In this document: piece by piece, positions 61,081 to 64,000 of the stretch
Layout: each line of letters starts with the position of its first letter
Position numbering within the stretch: position 1 is the stretch's first letter
Origin: Archegozetes longisetosus
Taxonomy: Eukaryota > Arthropoda > Arachnida > Sarcoptiformes > Trhypochthoniidae
Direction: 5' to 3'
Length of the DNA stretch: 64,000 bases
Assembly (NCBI GenBank): GCA_018873245.2
Contig: JAEMBT020000007.1
Location: 10,685,129-10,749,128, forward strand
Notes under the pieces: model-generated
What the model saw: only the letters and a program-made list of their open reading frames with translations
What the model was told of the DNA's origin: nothing
The model's database searches: none
Translations under genes and position numbers: made by a program

Positions 61081-64000
61081 TATTTCATATTTACAGCAAA
61101 AATGTTTGCATCAAATATTGTTTTAAAATTAGAGATATTGTTAATGTTTATTACTTTATTGATGAGTAGTTTTTCCATAAAACAAGTTTTACTAATACTT
61201 GTTGTTTGTTCATTTGTTAGAATAAACTCAATGTGCAGACTATGACTCGATTTGGTCATTTAAGAGACTTTAGAGGTTTGTATATTTAATTTCTAATATA
61301 ACTTATACGATGAATTAGCATAGAATGGAAATTATGATTAACGCAAAACATGCCTCTCTGTTAATTCGTGTGCACTGCAATCACAACAGCTTTAGTGGTG
61401 CAGTCATTCATTCAAAATTGTTTGAATAGAGCCTGATATGGAAAAAATAATGCCAAATACCATGATTAATGTGTCACAAACAAGCAATAAGGATGAATGA
61501 GATATTCAAATTGAGTCTAATTTTAATTTAATAAGCTTTTATTTTGAGGCTAAGGCTCTACTAATGAATTCTCCGTCGCATTAATACGGAGTAAGAATTT
61601 TTCGAACATTTATTCGGTATATTTGAAGGTAAATAAGTAAGAGATGAAGACATTGATATTGAACTGAGAAACATAATATGCATAAAGAAATGAATTATTG
61701 AGTATAAATGTGTGAGATTTGATAAAAGTGCGCAAATACTGTGTAGCCCTCTGACAATGCAATATAACTGGTTCATTGTGTGTATGACTATAAATTGTTT
61801 GTCAAATACAAATATGTTTAGTTAGATTCTGAAATCCAATCTTTCTCAAGCAATTTCATATCTTTTGTAATGAGACAATTACAAATATCTTCAGTCTATT
61901 GAAAAGAAGTTCTATTTTTTGCTTTGGTTTTCTTAGTCCCCTTCAAAAAAAGATGACTTCGAAGAAAGGTTTTGTAAAAAATGAAATATCTAATAATCGA
62001 TTATAAGATTTGACAATGATTTTGATTTATCTTATTTACTTTTTTGCTGTAAAGATGACATAATATTTATTGAAAGAAGTAAATAGATTTGTGGGCAAAA
62101 CTTCGGAGAATATATTTGAATGGAATCGTTCATAGATTAAACTTATTGCTAGATCAGCACTAGAGCTAAGAAAATGGCCATAAAATCCAAGCGATCAGTG
62201 CAATGTCTGGTCTAAATCAAGTGAGAAATTATATAAGTAAAACAAATTGGTTGTGCACGCGGCTTATGTCAGTATAAAGAAGTTTATTGTTATAGGTGTA
62301 AATGTCGAAAGTGAGCTAACGATCGTTTCTCTAAATAGGAATTCGTCACAACTAAAGTTGAATTATTGTACACGAATCGCTTTCTTGAGTCAGATCTATA
62401 ACAATGAAAATGTAAATTGAGTACTATCAAAAGAAAATAATTGTAATACTTTAATCACTTGAGAATCTCTTTCTTCGTTAGTAATACTTATACACTAGTT
62501 TTCGTTTTCACTTCATTACTAAAATCTTGGAAAATAACATTTCAGACAAGTCCAAAGCTGAACAATACTCTAGAGATGACTAAGTTACTGCGAATTTTCA
62601 ATTTAACTAAGGTATAGTTTTTCACTATTTGTTCGATATAATGGAGATTAAAGGCTCTATTTAAGGATCATTTTAATAATTTGAATGCAGAGTTTAAAGA
62701 TGAGACTCTTGGCTAATATAGTTTTACGAGTGCAGTGTAGCTGTTGTTTTCAAAGCTGAACTCAAGCAATATATATAAATCAATGATCACATAACCTATT
62801 CACATACAAATAGTTTATAAAATCAATGTCTAATCTTATGTGATATTGCTGTACATCAAATTCAAGCTCATTTACTACAGTTTCTGATCCTTTCGTTAGA
62901 AAGTTTATTAACCTTGCTTTGAAAAACATTCTTCAGAAGTTAAATAGTTGTCTGAAAAAGTATTGACAGTTCCTACTAAAGTCTATGCCAATTCAACATT
63001 ACAAAAAATTAGCTTCAACCAAAAGTTTCAAACTCATATAAAGTAAATTATTACTTTCAAATCAGGACTTTCCGGCAATTTTTTTGTTAGAAGGTCAATA
63101 AAGAAAATGTTTAATCCTCTTTTTTGACCATTAAGTCAGCGAAGTTAGTGTCGAGCAGATAAAAGCATCTCTGAAGGCCTGCAGAGCTTGATTTGATATA
63201 CTAAGTCGGTAATGCGCCAATCGGCAATTCCTATCTGTCTCAAGTCAGTTTCATTTTAATCGGAGACAAATATCTAATATTGTATCGAAATTTCATTTAA
63301 TTATCATTTCTTATGAGAACAATTTCTAAAAGTCAGTTTAAGTTTTTGCATCAATACGTTGTTGACAATTAATGTTGATAGAATCGGAAAGAATGAAATG
63401 ATTTATTTTGTCGAGTTATGGCAGATCGTGTCGATTCAAACTTTATTCAAATGACAAAAGTAGATTTCATAAGTCATTGCTGAAGTGAAGAGTTTGCGAG
63501 TGAGAATCGAGCATAGTCATCTCATTGCTTGGCTGAATTTGAATTTTTGTAGAATCTTCAGTGAAATCCGAACTGAGAAAATAAATTGTTTTGTTGCGAG
63601 TCGGAAATAATACTACAAAGAAACCAAAACAAGTAGAAATCTAGTGAATCATTAACTTTGACATAAAACCATTATTAATGGTTCGAATAATTTGAGCAGT
63701 CGATGTTTATTGGTGAATAGATGAACAAGTATGAAGATTTGATAGTGTTTGAGTAGTTTTGATAAGTTGAGATGCAATGCAAATGCCCAATAACAGAATC
63801 AATTCTAACTGCATATGGTTCATATCTATTCATTATTAGATAAATATCATTTCAGTTAGAGTTAAATAAATATTTATCTTCCACAATCTATTTGAATTGA
63901 GTATTTTGAAGATCCAAAGATATCGAAAAGCCAGATATTATTAGGCATTCGATTTACTGTTATGTGTGAATATTTGCATTGATGAAGAGTCTGACTCAAG

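Larger units (their letters stand above)
47261..64000. other. Gene-poor right flank, no gene recognised
   Basis: About 16.7 kb of AT-rich DNA whose open frames are all under 95 codons. The least random-looking are minus-strand frames at 49541-49954 (two halves in the same frame separated by stops) and 60063-61259 (several frames, two with hydrophobic runs). Neither has a family motif or consistent splice signals, and frames this long are expected by chance here. MITEs and small tandem repeats in this region are listed separately. Confidence 0.5.

Overview
The window is very AT-rich eukaryotic DNA with few genes. The genes have spliceosomal introns with GT..AG borders, one of them about 20 kb long, and there are many decayed short inverted-repeat transposons. 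The clearest gene is an ortholog of the thyrotropin-releasing-hormone (TRH) / EFLamide receptor. Its sequence resembles arthropod members of that family most closely, so an arthropod is likely. A mite or other chelicerate is my best guess, but that is inference only.

Layout. 1-5806: no gene recognised; a small MITE, three simple or tandem repeats and a long CT tract ending about 290 bp before the first gene. 5807-28213 (+): the five-exon TRH/EFLamide receptor, with coding sequence 5807-6077, 6739-7403, 27289-27398, 27551-27589 and 27976-28213 (440 aa). Its second intron (7404-27288) holds no recognisable gene but carries a perfect 36-bp inverted repeat with a 7-nt loop (12542-12620). 30113-30696 (+): a two-exon gene for an unrecognised 173-aa small membrane or secreted protein. 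32833-33675 (+): an intronless short paralog of PDIA3/ERp57, with part of the b' domain plus the a' domain. It has an unusual CIYC active site and no ER-retention tail. 33676-46234: intergenic, with a pogo/Tigger-like MITE (42163-43051) interrupted by an internally deleted mariner (42380-42929). 46235-47260 (+): an intronless RING-finger protein whose RING resembles Topors. 47261-64000: no gene recognised; several more MITEs, including a hAT-like one with perfect 12-bp ends, and small tandem repeats.

The genes do not form an operon or obvious cluster, and nothing in the sequence ties them into one pathway. The receptor should act in peptide signalling at the plasma membrane, the PDI-like protein in the secretory pathway, and the RING protein as a ubiquitin or SUMO ligase. 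The items most worth following up are the perfect intronic hairpin, the truncated CIYC PDIA3 paralog without a retention signal, and the novel two-exon small protein. I found no CRISPR array, rRNA, convincing tRNA, viral gene or toxin gene. Most other open frames of 60-110 codons are what chance gives in DNA this AT-rich.
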